Part shown: positions 30,593 to 39,011 of the stretch, in pieces
Position numbering within the stretch: the first letter of the stretch is position 1
Layout: every line of letters starts with the position of its first letter
Assembly: GCF_003925875.1 (NCBI RefSeq)
Contig: NZ_AP019309.1
Span: 744,001-808,000 of the forward strand
DNA length: 64,000 nt
From: Intestinibaculum porci
GTDB taxonomy: Bacteria; Bacillota_I; Bacilli_A; Erysipelotrichales; Coprobacillaceae
Direction of reading: 5' to 3'
The notes under the pieces: model-generated
Seen by the model: only the letters and a program-made list of their open reading frames with translations
Told to the model about the DNA's origin: nothing
Database searches by the model: none
Position numbers and translations under genes: made by a program

Positions 30593-31938
30593 TGAAAAGC
30601 AAGAAGAATCTCTTTTCCCTGAAACATTATTCATTAGTGAAGCAGCTGCTGATCGTCTTTGGCTTATTAGCGATTGCTTTTGTGATGATTCTGATGCCGG
30701 TGCTTGATTCCAATGTGAAAGGCATTATTGCCGATCAGATGTATGATTCCTTAGAGGAATCACAGACAGCTTTAAAATCTTTTACGATTACACGTGATGA
30801 CACGGCGAAAGGCCGTGTCAGCCACATCTTTTATAATTCTAAGCTGAATTATATTCCCTGGTGTACTGGTTTTCGAGATCGCTCGATGCCTTTATTCTTA
30901 TATCAGTATGTCTATGGTGATGATCTCGTTAATATCGTTAAAGATAATGCTCATAAAAGTATTGAAGGCAAAGGCATCTATGAGGGAAAAACATATTACT
31001 ATCGCATTGCGAAATTCTCTATTTCGGCTTTAAACTCAGATTATGTCATCAGCATTATCAGTGATGATTATTCCGCTGAACTGTTATCAAGCTTAACGAA
31101 TCGTGTCGTTTATATCCAATATGTCTTTTTAGGCATTACGGCCTTTATATTAATCATTTGGGTATTCTCACTGATTAGACCTTTAAATAAGATCAAGAAC
31201 TATGTTGATGCGATTAAAAACCGTGAGGATATTGAATTTGATATGCCGCGTGAAGATGAGATTGGCATCGTCGGTAATGCGATTGTGGATATGAATCATG
31301 AAATCAAAAAACAGGAAAAAGCCAAAGAAGAAATGATTCATAATATCTCACATGACTTAAAGACCCCAATTGCCTTAATTAAAAACTATTCTCAAGCGGT
31401 AAAAGATGATATTTATCCTTATGGGGATAAAGATTCAACGATTGATGTCATTTTAGAAAATGCCGATCGCTTAGAGCATAAAGTTAAATCCTTACTTTAT
31501 CTAAATCGTCTGGATTATGTCGAATCAGAAGAAATCTCTTTTGAAGAATTTGATATGAAAGAACTCATTGAACATACGATTATTCAGATGCAGTCAATGA
31601 ATCATTTCCATATTGAATGTGACTTAGAAGATGTGAAGTTTGTGGGTAATCCTGATCATTGGCGGGTGGTTATTGAAAACATTGTCGATAATGCGACCCG
31701 TTATGCGAAAAGCCTCATTAAGATCACCTTACGTAAAGATGAGATGATTATTTATAACGATGGTGAACCAATTGAAGAAGATAAGATTGAAGATCTTTTT
31801 GATCCCTATGTCAAAGGCGTGAAAGGTCAGTTTGGTTTAGGCCTTTCCATTGTAGCTAAAACCTGTGATATGTATGGCTATAAAGTCACAGCTCGCAATG
31901 AAGAAACAGGGGTATCCTTTATCTTTACCAAACAGTAA
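30592..31938 (+). CDS. Sensor histidine kinase
   Basis: 448 aa. Two membrane helices (about 17-38 and 172-196) enclose a ~130-residue extracellular sensor, followed by HAMP, HisKA with His254 in NISHDLKTP, and a HATPase domain (NIVDNATRY; GQFGLGLSI). It phosphorylates the upstream regulator; signal unknown. A sortase fragment follows directly, suggesting that this pair once sat beside a surface-protein locus. Confidence 0.93.
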   Translation: MKSKKNLFSLKHYSLVKQLLIVFGLLAIAFVMILMPVLDSNVKGIIADQMYDSLEESQTALKSFTITRDDTAKGRVSHIFYNSKLNYIPWCTGFRDRSMPLFLYQYVYGDDLVNIVKDNAHKSIEGKGIYEGKTYYYRIAKFSISALNSDYVISIISDDYSAELLSSLTNRVVYIQYVFLGITAFILIIWVFSLIRPLNKIKNYVDAIKNREDIEFDMPREDEIGIVGNAIVDMNHEIKKQEKAKEEMIHNISHDLKTPIALIKNYSQAVKDDIYPYGDKDSTIDVILENADRLEHKVKSLLYLNRLDYVESEEISFEEFDMKELIEHTIIQMQSMNHFHIECDLEDVKFVGNPDHWRVVIENIVDNATRYAKSLIKITLRKDEMIIYNDGEPIEEDKIEDLFDPYVKGVKGQFGLGLSIVAKTCDMYGYKVTARNEETGVSFIFTKQ

Positions 31939-31940
31939 GA

Positions 31941-32045
31941 ACTAAGTTTGAAAGCTATGATAAAAGTTTACCTATTGTGGCTTTATCAACTTGTGTGAAT
32001 GCGACAAGTGAAAAACGTGTTGTTGTCTTTGGAACGATCAAATAA
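31941..32045 (+). pseudogene. 3' remnant of a class B sortase gene
   Basis: Thirty codons from 31956 read YDKSLPIVALSTCVNA and end VVVFGTIK-stop, nearly the same as the C-terminus of the sortase at 47787-48509 including its catalytic Cys block. No start or upstream part is present. It lies 3 bp after the kinase stop and just before a terminator, so it is a relic left by a deletion or recombination. Confidence 0.85.
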
Positions 32046-32070
32046 AAGAGCTGAGGAAACTCAGCTCTTT
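32045..32070. terminator. Bidirectional terminator
   Basis: AAAGAGCTGAG / CTCAGCTCTTT with GAAA loop; serves the two-component operon and the converging minus-strand gene. Confidence 0.85.
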
Positions 32071-32456
32071 AAGTCTTTGATTGCATTGTAGGTATAACAG
32101 CCAGCCCAAATGATAGGCAGATAACCATAACTGATGAGGAAATCATCAATGGTATCAGGGATGAAGCTATAATGGACTGCTAATAAGTTAAAGGTGCCTA
32201 AAAAGAGGATGACAGCGATGATGCTGCTAAGGAGTAAATGACTATTGATGAAGTCTTCATAATCGATATGGGAGATAAAGAGCATCATCAATCCCTGAAT
32301 CAAAAAACTGATACAGTTGAGTAAAAGATAAAGTACTCTTGTGGCGGCTGCCTCAGCGGTAATGTTATGGTCTACTAAGACATAGATGATCCACTGGAAA
32401 AAGAGCATTACAAAAGGGGTTATGGTATATAAAAAGAGTTTTAGTTTTGTCGACAT
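32061..32456 (-). CDS. Small integral membrane protein
   Basis: 131 aa from the ATG at 32456, preceded by AGGAGG; an upstream in-frame ATG has no such site. Four hydrophobic helices are visible (LFLYTITPFVMLFFQWIIY; VLYLLLNCISFLIQGLMMLF; LSSIIAVILFLGTFNLL; ISYGYLPIIWAGCYTY). No family recognised. Single-gene unit on the minus strand. Confidence 0.7.
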   Translation of the reverse strand: MSTKLKLFLYTITPFVMLFFQWIIYVLVDHNITAEAAATRVLYLLLNCISFLIQGLMMLFISHIDYEDFINSHLLLSSIIAVILFLGTFNLLAVHYSFIPDTIDDFLISYGYLPIIWAGCYTYNAIKDLKS

Positions 32457-32575
32457 CGTTAAGCCTCCTAGGCGCATTCTACAAAAGATTACGTTTTTAT
32501 GCAATGCTCAGAGGCTGTTTCACAAAATGTTGCAGAAAATGAGAAATTCATTTTATAATGGGCATAGGTGATGAT

Positions 32576-33001
32576 ATGAAAAAAATAATATGTGTAATAG
32601 TCATGCTGTGCTTATGTGCCTGCAGTAACACTGAGAAAGTAAAGCTAAAGAAAACGGTGACCATTGAATTTTACTCAGTGGCGACATGTGCGGAGTGTAA
32701 AGCTTTTAAGAAACATGCAATCCCTTATTTTAAAGAAAGATATGGGGGCAAAGTGAAAATTAAGATGTATGATATGGATGATGATGGGACCAAAAAGCCT
32801 TATGATCAGGTGATTAAGTCATTAAAGGACTTTGATGAAAATTATTATGGTATGTCGCCTTTTGTGAATATCAAAGGGTATATGGCTTATTTAGGCTATC
32901 GCACAGGTGATGAAAAACAGATTGCGAAAGATTTAGAAGCGAAGCTGAAAGGAAAGAAGATGTCGGCTGCGTTAAGCGGACATCGCTATATGTATAAATG
33001 A
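32576..33001 (+). CDS. Thioredoxin-like lipoprotein (CxxC)
   Basis: 141 aa from the ATG at 32576. Lipoprotein signal with LCLCAC lipobox, then a thioredoxin-like domain with SVATCAECKAF, the usual place of the redox pair, and a cis-Pro-like GMSPFVNI. It is probably anchored outside the membrane and acts in thiol redox or metal handling. It overlaps the next lipoprotein gene by 4 bp, and the two resemble each other. Confidence 0.75.
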   Translation: MKKIICVIVMLCLCACSNTEKVKLKKTVTIEFYSVATCAECKAFKKHAIPYFKERYGGKVKIKMYDMDDDGTKKPYDQVIKSLKDFDENYYGMSPFVNIKGYMAYLGYRTGDEKQIAKDLEAKLKGKKMSAALSGHRYMYK

Positions 33002-33405
33002 AAAAGTTATTTGTTGTTTTGATGCTTATTCTTAGCGGCTGTGCTAAGCAAAAAGTTACTCATATCGATGTATATTATCTGACGACTTGTGGAGCCTGTC
33101 ATGCATTAAAAAGTGAATTAACGCGTTATCAAAAAAAGCATTCTGCTCTTTATGTGAATTATTATGATTTAGATGATGAAACGTCTTTAAAGCGTTATAC
33201 CAAGTTAATGAAACAGCTCAATGTCAATGAAAATAAAACACCACTGATTGTCGCCAAAGGCTCTTTTGTGAAAATAGGGTATCGCGCGCAGGATCGCCAG
33301 GTTTTAGGAAAGGCGTTAGCGACGGCGATGAAGGGACAGGTCTTTCATGATCAGCGCTTTTATTTAGATCCAAATGCGAAAAAGAATACGAAAACAAAGG
33401 GGTAA
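32998..33405 (+). CDS. Thioredoxin-like lipoprotein (CxxC), second of a pair
   Basis: 135 aa. Signal peptide with LSGC lipobox, then YLTTCGACHALK carrying the CxxC, and NKTPLIVAKG as the cis-Pro loop. It shares the GYR..D/Q..LGKAL tail pattern with the upstream gene, so they are old duplicates. The ATGA overlap implies coupling. Confidence 0.75.
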   Translation: MKKLFVVLMLILSGCAKQKVTHIDVYYLTTCGACHALKSELTRYQKKHSALYVNYYDLDDETSLKRYTKLMKQLNVNENKTPLIVAKGSFVKIGYRAQDRQVLGKALATAMKGQVFHDQRFYLDPNAKKNTKTKG

Positions 33406-33446
33406 TATGTTATACTTGTAGAGATGGAAAAAAGGAGGAAAAATGA

Positions 33447-34151
33447 ATGAGTACACCACATAATGAAGCGAAAAAAGGTGATTTCGCAAAAACAGTATTA
33501 ATGCCAGGTGATCCGCTAAGAGCGAAATATCTCGCGGAACATTATTTAGAAAATGTTCGTCAGGTTAATGGCGTACGTGGGATGTTAGGCTTTACTGGCA
33601 CTTACAAAGGAAAAGAAGTATCGATTATGGGTTCCGGAATGGGGATGCCATCTATTGGGATTTATTCTTATGAACTGTATACGGAATATGATGTGGAAAA
33701 CATTATTCGTATCGGTTCGGCTGGTTCGATCCATAAAGATGTCCATATTCGTGATGTCATTATTGCCCAGGGGGCTTCAACGGATAGTAACTTTGCTCAT
33801 CAGTATGAACTGCCAGGGACGTTCTCTGCATTATCTTCTTATGAATTATTAGAAAAAGCAGTGAACTGCGCGAAAGCGAAAAATGTCCACTATCATGTCG
33901 GCAATATTCTTTCGAGTGATTTATTCTATCATGCGGATGTGGAAACGAATAAACGCTGGCAGAATATGGGCTTATTAGGTGTCGAAATGGAAAGTTATGC
34001 ATTATTCTGCACTGCTGCTTATTTAGGCAAGAAAGCTTTAACTTTATTAACTGTTTCTGATTCATTAGTCAATGATGAACCTGATACCACCGCTGAAGAA
34101 CGTGAAAAGACCTTCACGGATATGATGGAAATCGCTTTGGAGATTGCTTAA
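33447..34151 (+). CDS. deoD: Purine nucleoside phosphorylase DeoD type
   Basis: 234 aa, usual for the hexameric bacterial enzyme. Phosphate site in MPGDPLRAKYLAE and GSGMGMPSIGIYSYEL, substrate residues in LGVEMESYALF and VSDSL (catalytic Asp). It cleaves purine (deoxy)ribonucleosides to base and sugar-1-phosphate. AAGGAGG precedes the ATG. The next gene starts on its stop codon. Confidence 0.95.
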   Translation: MSTPHNEAKKGDFAKTVLMPGDPLRAKYLAEHYLENVRQVNGVRGMLGFTGTYKGKEVSIMGSGMGMPSIGIYSYELYTEYDVENIIRIGSAGSIHKDVHIRDVIIAQGASTDSNFAHQYELPGTFSALSSYELLEKAVNCAKAKNVHYHVGNILSSDLFYHADVETNKRWQNMGLLGVEMESYALFCTAAYLGKKALTLLTVSDSLVNDEPDTTAEEREKTFTDMMEIALEIA

Positions 34152-34771
34152 TGAAACAGGTCAAATGTGCATTCTTTGATTTTGATAATACGATTGCGAA
34201 AGGGGATACGATTTATAAACTGTTGCCCTATACATTAAAAAGACATCCCTTAGCGATCTTTCGTTTTGTCAAAACACTCTTTCTAGGAATTGGCTATGGC
34301 CTGCATATGGTTTCTATGGAAACGTTAAAGAGTTCAATTCTCTTCCCGCTCACTTTATTATCGGAAGAGGAGCAGAAAAAGTTCTATCAGGATGTAGTTG
34401 TCCCAAGTTATTATCCTCATATGGTCGAAGAGTTAAAAAAGCGTCAGGAGGAAGGCTGTATTGTTTTCTTAGTGACGGCTTCTTCAGAAGCCTATATGCG
34501 CTTTAATAAACTGCCAATTGATGTTTTAATGGGGACTGTGACGAAGCAAGTCAATGGCCATTATACGTCGAGAATTGTTGGCAAGAACTGCAAAGGAGCG
34601 AATAAATGTGATCGCATCAATGATTATCTCAAAGCTCATGATATGGCTATTGATTATGATCATTCGTATGCTTATTCGGATTCAAAAAGTGATATCCCGA
34701 TGTTAAAAATGGTAAAAAACCGTTACCGGGTTTCACTGGAAGATGGATCACTCTCCGAGTTTATCTTTTAA
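34151..34771 (+). CDS. HAD-IB family phosphatase (SerB-like)
   Basis: 206 aa. Motif I FFDFDNTIAKGD, motif II VTASSEAY, motif IV AYSDSKSDIPML, a helical C1 cap with hydrophobic segments. It belongs to the HAD-IB group that includes phosphoserine and phospholipid phosphatases; substrate unclear. Coupled to deoD and ended by a terminator. Confidence 0.85.
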   Translation: MKQVKCAFFDFDNTIAKGDTIYKLLPYTLKRHPLAIFRFVKTLFLGIGYGLHMVSMETLKSSILFPLTLLSEEEQKKFYQDVVVPSYYPHMVEELKKRQEEGCIVFLVTASSEAYMRFNKLPIDVLMGTVTKQVNGHYTSRIVGKNCKGANKCDRINDYLKAHDMAIDYDHSYAYSDSKSDIPMLKMVKNRYRVSLEDGSLSEFIF

Positions 34772-34793
34772 AGGAGTTTCGACTCCTTTTTTA
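34770..34793 (+). terminator. Terminator of deoD-HAD
   Basis: AAAGGAGT / ACTCCTTT, TTCG loop, T6. Confidence 0.85.
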
Positions 34794-34794
34794 A

Positions 34795-34823
34795 TTGAAA
34801 ACATAGGCCTGGTGGGCTATACT
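34795..34823 (+). promoter_or_regulatory. alr promoter
   Basis: TTGAAA, 17 bp, TATACT, starting directly after the terminator. Confidence 0.75.
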
Positions 34824-34848
34824 TAAAAGCGTGAGAGGTGTGAAAAAA

Positions 34849-35937
34849 ATGACAACACGTTATCGTGATACGTTTGCGACAGTCAAACTGAGTAATTTAG
34901 AAAAAAATATTGCGACGATTTATGAGAAAGAACAGAAACCATTAATTGCCATTATTAAGGCGAATGCCTATGGTCATGGCTATAAAGAAGTCGCTAATGA
35001 AATTAAGGATAATCCCCATATTGCCTTATTTGGGGTGGCTACTTTAAAAGAAGCCGTTGATTTAAGAGAATTAGGCGTAAGACAGGATATTCTTGTCTTA
35101 GGAGCGATTCCTCTTGAAGATTTATCGATTGCGATTGAAAAAGATATTACTTTACCATTATTCTCTTTTGATTTTCTAGAAAAGATCCAGGCTTTACATC
35201 ATGGCGATCAGCCTGTAAAAGTGCATATTGCTATTGATTCAGGCATGAACCGTATTGGCTTTAAGTCAAGAGAAGAATATGAACAGGCAATGCGTGCCAT
35301 TGATCCTAATAAGATTGCCGTGGAAGGGATCTTTACCCACTTTGCGACGGCTGATGAACCAGATAACGAAGCCCAGAATCAGAACTATGAAAAACAGTTA
35401 GCTTTATTCAAATCTATTGTTGGCAATAACAAGTTTAAATATATTCACTGTGATAACTCCGCTGCGATGATGTTCCATAAAAGCAATTTCGGCAACTTAG
35501 GCCGTATTGGAATTGCTTTATATGGTGTTGATCCTCGCGGCGTAGATAATGATGAACTCAAACAGGTGATGTCATTATATTCCCGCGTGGCAATGATTAA
35601 ACGTGTCCCTAAAGGAGAAAAGATCGGCTATGGCATGACCTATACAACGAGTGATGATGAACTCATCGCGACGATTCCAATTGGTTATGCAGATGGTTTT
35701 ATCCGTACCAACCAGGGGCGAGACGTCTATATTAACGGACATTATTACCCAATTGTTGGTCGTGTCTGCATGGATCAGTGCATGGTCAAAGTTGATGAAA
35801 ACATTCATGTTCATGATCAGGTAGAAATCTTTGGGGAGCATATCTCATTATCCAAGATGGCTGCGGAATTACATACCATTCCTTATGAAATTACCTGTCT
35901 GATTTCGCCAAGAGTGGAGCGTGTCTATGAAAAATAA
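34849..35937 (+). CDS. alr: Alanine racemase
   Basis: 362 aa from the ATG at 34849 (AGAGGTG upstream); the GTG at 34831 is less likely. The PLP lysine lies in IAIIKANAYGHGY, the catalytic Tyr in KIGYGMTYT, and the PLP-phosphate residues in IPIGYADGF. It makes D-alanine for peptidoglycan. The following small membrane protein gene overlaps its end. Confidence 0.96.
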   Translation: MTTRYRDTFATVKLSNLEKNIATIYEKEQKPLIAIIKANAYGHGYKEVANEIKDNPHIALFGVATLKEAVDLRELGVRQDILVLGAIPLEDLSIAIEKDITLPLFSFDFLEKIQALHHGDQPVKVHIAIDSGMNRIGFKSREEYEQAMRAIDPNKIAVEGIFTHFATADEPDNEAQNQNYEKQLALFKSIVGNNKFKYIHCDNSAAMMFHKSNFGNLGRIGIALYGVDPRGVDNDELKQVMSLYSRVAMIKRVPKGEKIGYGMTYTTSDDELIATIPIGYADGFIRTNQGRDVYINGHYYPIVGRVCMDQCMVKVDENIHVHDQVEIFGEHISLSKMAAELHTIPYEITCLISPRVERVYEK

Positions 35938-36253
35938 TGTGACAAGAAGAAGCCTCACCAAACGTATTCGTATTTTAGAAGTAGTGGCGAACTTAGAATT
36001 GCTGATTGTAGCGATCTTTGTCTACATCTTTGATTTAGGTATGTTTGGTATTATCTGTGACTTAATTATTTATGTAGGGTTAAGTGCTTATACTTATACT
36101 TTAATCAAACGCTGTCGCTGTGATAAGTGCGGTTCGACAGATGTTTTTGAAAAACGCATGGGCTTTACGATGGGGATCGCTGATCGCTGTCATCACTGTA
36201 ATAAGAAATTAGCGAACGATAAGCCTTTATCATCAATTCATTTTAACAAGTAG
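35927..36253 (+). CDS. Small membrane protein with a zinc-ribbon end
   Basis: 108 aa from the ATG at 35927, inside the alr 3' end. Two hydrophobic segments (LELLIVAIFVYIFDLGMFGI and DLIIYVGLSAYTYTLI) are followed by a C-terminal RCDKCGSTDVF ... ADRCHHCNKK, four cysteines in two CxxC pairs suggesting Zn. Function unknown; coupled to alr. Confidence 0.7.
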   Translation: MKNNVTRRSLTKRIRILEVVANLELLIVAIFVYIFDLGMFGIICDLIIYVGLSAYTYTLIKRCRCDKCGSTDVFEKRMGFTMGIADRCHHCNKKLANDKPLSSIHFNK

Positions 36254-36343
36254 CGCGTGCGCTGCTTGTTTTCCATATTTACCCATAATTGCAAGATAAT
36301 ATCTCATAGGTTTGTGTGTATAGTAGAAATAGAGGTGATACGG

Positions 36344-36694
36344 ATGAGTAAAAGACATTATAAAATGCTTGGCAGTCTCAGCGTGCTGATGATTATAATC
36401 ATTATTTTATTAGCCAAATTTGTCTTAGTACGCTTCCGTTTGTCAGCTTCTCAGATGGTTATGATTGCTGGCTGTTTCGCAATCTTTTCCTATTGCGTGG
36501 CCATGGTGATAATGAAGAATAATAACAAGAAGCGCTTAAGCGTGCTGATTACCGTTTTGACGCTATCGCTCTCACTTTGTACATTCTATTTAACGAATCG
36601 TTATATTTTACCATCACAGCCGCCGCTAAGACGGCAAGGCGGCGTTTTACCAACTATGCCATCTCATTTTGAGGAAATGAAAAAAGCCCGATAG
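36344..36694 (+). CDS. Small membrane protein
   Basis: 116 aa from the ATG at 36344, with AGGTGAT upstream. Three hydrophobic helices (LSVLMIIIIILLAKFVLV; MVMIAGCFAIFSYCVAMVIM; VLITVLTLSLSLCTFYL). The C-terminal tail is Pro/Arg-rich. No family recognised. Confidence 0.6.
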   Translation: MSKRHYKMLGSLSVLMIIIIILLAKFVLVRFRLSASQMVMIAGCFAIFSYCVAMVIMKNNNKKRLSVLITVLTLSLSLCTFYLTNRYILPSQPPLRRQGGVLPTMPSHFEEMKKAR

Positions 36695-36706
36695 AGGGCT
36701 TTATTT
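36683..36706. terminator. Bidirectional terminator
   Basis: AAAGCCC / GGGCTTT around GATAGA; used by the membrane gene and by ridA from the other strand. Confidence 0.75.
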
Positions 36707-37084
36707 CTTTGCAATCACTTCAATTTCTAAGAGCGCACCAGCTGGTAAACGATCGATGCCCACAGCGGAACGGGCAGGGAATGGTTCAACGAAATACTGT
36801 GCATAAATCTCATTCACTAATTTAAAGTTATCAATGTTTTCTAAGAAGCAGGTTGTTTTCACGACATTTGCGAATGTTAAACCCTGACTTTCTAATAAAC
36901 CTTTGATATTTTTTAAGACCTGATGCGTCTGGGCTTCAATCCCTTCAGCCATTTTACCGGTTTTTGGATCTAAGGCAATCTGTCCTGAGAAAAAGATCAA
37001 ATCTCCGGTATCAATACCCTGTGAATAAGGACCAATAGCACCTGGTGCATTTTCTGTTTTCACAACTTTATTCAATGTTATCAT
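36701..37084 (-). CDS. ridA: Reactive intermediate deaminase RidA
   Basis: 127 aa, normal length. IGPYSQGIDTGDLIFFSGQI and the active-site Arg in PFPARSAVGI are present, with GALLEIEVIA at the end. It hydrolyses 2-aminoacrylate-type enamines that would damage PLP enzymes such as alanine racemase, encoded nearby. AGGAG-like site before the ATG. Confidence 0.95.
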   Translation of the reverse strand: MITLNKVVKTENAPGAIGPYSQGIDTGDLIFFSGQIALDPKTGKMAEGIEAQTHQVLKNIKGLLESQGLTFANVVKTTCFLENIDNFKLVNEIYAQYFVEPFPARSAVGIDRLPAGALLEIEVIAKK

Positions 37085-37188
37085 CTCCTTAAGAGATATT
37101 ATATACTATCTTTGGTAGGTTGTCATTTTAAATGTGATTGTATTTTATGCATAACTTTGGTAATATATCTAAGTCGGAGGTAAGTCTC

Positions 37189-37599
37189 ATGAAATTTATT
37201 AAGAAATTTGCGAAGGAAATCAGTGTCTTCGGTCTGGTGCTTGTGGTCTTCTTATGCTTATTAGCGTATCGTATCGCAACTTATGCAACCTATAAAACAA
37301 TCTCTGCTGCGCAGCTTGAAAAAATGATTGCCAATAAAAAGGACTTCATTTTAGTGGCGGGGACATCTAGTGATTCAAGTATGTCATCATACCAGGATGT
37401 TATGACAGAATTCGCCACAAAGAACCGTAAGTATAAGATCTATTATGTCAATAAGAATAGTGCTTATGTGAAAAAGACTTTAAAGAAGGCTGTCGCTACG
37501 CCAGCTACCTTCATCATCAAGGATGGAAAGGTTAAAGCTTACCGTTCAGGAGCACTGCAGTACTATTACTTAAAAGATTTCGTACAGTCTAACTATTAG
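37189..37599 (+). CDS. Membrane-anchored thioredoxin-like protein lacking CxxC
   Basis: 136 aa from the ATG at 37189 (GGAGGT upstream). N-terminal helix (ISVFGLVLVVFLCLLAYRI), then a thioredoxin-like fold in which the redox site reads AGTSSDSSMSS, with no cysteine, while the cis-Pro loop ATPATFIIKDGKV remains. Resembles PedC/BrcD-type bacteriocin accessory folds; non-redox role likely. Single-gene unit. Confidence 0.65.
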   Translation: MKFIKKFAKEISVFGLVLVVFLCLLAYRIATYATYKTISAAQLEKMIANKKDFILVAGTSSDSSMSSYQDVMTEFATKNRKYKIYYVNKNSAYVKKTLKKAVATPATFIIKDGKVKAYRSGALQYYYLKDFVQSNY

Positions 37600-37602
37600 A
37601 AG

Positions 37603-37626
37603 AAACTGCTTCGGCAGTTTTTTCTA
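37603..37626 (+). terminator. Terminator of the thioredoxin-like gene
   Basis: AAACTGC / GCAGTTT, TTCG loop, T6. Confidence 0.85.
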
Positions 37627-37629
37627 TAT

Positions 37630-37658
37630 CTAAAAAGCTGCGTATGAGCGCAGCTTTT
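37630..37658 (-). terminator. Terminator of trpS
   Basis: AAAAGCTGCG / CGCAGCTTTT; on the minus strand it is followed by TTTAGA. Confidence 0.75.
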
Positions 37659-38655
37659 ACTTAATGGTAATACCCATTTTTCTTTCCACTTTTGCGAGTT
37701 TCTTATGAGCCATACGACGGGCTTTTTCGGCGCCTTCATTGAGGATCTCGGTAATTTCACCGCTATTAATGATCTCATTATAACGATCCTGAATGGCCTG
37801 TAATTCATTACCAACGATTTCTGCTAAATCCTTTTTGAATTCACCATAGCCTTTTCCTTCATACATCGCTTCAATTTCATCATAAGACTTATGATCTAAA
37901 ATAGAATAGATTTCCATCAGGTTAGAGACACCTGGCTTATTTTCTTTATCATAACGGATATGGGAATCACTATCCGTGACCGCTGACATAATCTTCTTCT
38001 TAGAGATATTAATTGGATCTAAGATATAAATACAGCCCTTACCAGTTGGATCAGATTTAGACATCTTGCTGGTTGGATCCTGCAAAGACATAATACGACC
38101 GCCAACTTTTGGGGTTAATGGTTCTGGCAGTTTGAATGTTTCAGAATAACGTGAGTTAAAACGTTCCGCGACGTTACGTGCTAATTCTACATGCTGTTTC
38201 TGATCATCACCAACAGGAACATAATCAGGATCATACATCAAGATATCCGCATTCATTAAAGAAGGGTAGTTGAAGATTCCGGCACCAATTGAAACATCAT
38301 GACGTGCCTGGGCTTTTTCTAACTGCATCTTGTACTGGGTCATACGTGATAATTCACCCATAGAGACCATGCAGCCTAAATACCAACCGAGCTGGGCATG
38401 TTCTAAGACATCACTCTGTAGGAATAAGGTTACCTTCTGAGGATCAAGACCAGCTGCTAAATACAAAGCAATTAAATCTTTGGTATTTTTTCTTAAATCT
38501 TTAGGTTCCTGATAAATTGTCATCGAATGTAAGTTCGCGATGAAGATGATCATTTCATATTCATCCTGATAACTAACAAAAGGCTTAATTGCCCCGATGT
38601 AGTTTCCTAAAGTTACCCGTCCGGTTGGTTTGATTCCGCTTAACATTCTTTTCAT
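37657..38655 (-). CDS. trpS: Tryptophanyl-tRNA synthetase
   Basis: 332 aa from the ATG at 38655, which has AGGAGGA upstream. Class I signatures: KPTGRVTLGNYIGA with the HIGH-like TLGN, and KMSKSDPTG. Charges tRNA-Trp with Trp. It is preceded by a T-box leader with its own promoter, so it is controlled by uncharged tRNA-Trp. Confidence 0.97.
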   Translation of the reverse strand: MKRMLSGIKPTGRVTLGNYIGAIKPFVSYQDEYEMIIFIANLHSMTIYQEPKDLRKNTKDLIALYLAAGLDPQKVTLFLQSDVLEHAQLGWYLGCMVSMGELSRMTQYKMQLEKAQARHDVSIGAGIFNYPSLMNADILMYDPDYVPVGDDQKQHVELARNVAERFNSRYSETFKLPEPLTPKVGGRIMSLQDPTSKMSKSDPTGKGCIYILDPINISKKKIMSAVTDSDSHIRYDKENKPGVSNLMEIYSILDHKSYDEIEAMYEGKGYGEFKKDLAEIVGNELQAIQDRYNEIINSGEITEILNEGAEKARRMAHKKLAKVERKMGITIK

Positions 38656-38688
38656 AATATAATTTCCTCCTAATCTCCCCCAGGAAAT

Positions 38689-38905
38689 GAAAAAACATCT
38701 ATCCCTTTGGAATAGATGTACAATAATCTTTAAGCCACCAAATCTGGGAGAATGCAATCACATTCTGTCATATAACGCTGACTGACGTCTTATAACTCGT
38801 GCTATAAGAAGCTCCTGAAACCCAATTTCACCTACTGCGCGGTTCTGTTTACACCATCCACAGACTCTCTAGACGTTAAACAGCGGCTACTTATTTTCAT
38901 TCATT
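38689..38905 (-). promoter_or_regulatory. T-box leader of trpS
   Basis: On the minus strand: stem I elements with GGTGAAATTGGGT and a long paired arm, then GATTTGGTGGCTTAAAG as a T-box-like sequence, and a terminator CATCTAT / ATAGATG followed by TTTTTT (38696-38718). A TGG codon suitable as specifier lies in CTGTGGATGG (near 38857). The T-box core is diverged from the usual GGGTGGTACCGCG. Confidence 0.7.
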
Positions 38906-38916
38906 GCTTGCTCACT

Positions 38917-38945
38917 ATTATAGGAGCTTAGTATATGAAAATCAA
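38917..38945 (-). promoter_or_regulatory. trpS promoter
   Basis: TTGATT, 17 bp, TATAAT on the minus strand, just before the T-box leader. Confidence 0.75.
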
Positions 38946-39011
38946 TCATTATTCAAAAAAATATATACAACATATGTTTTTATTTGTATAATGAAGGCTA
39001 GAGGTGGAACC

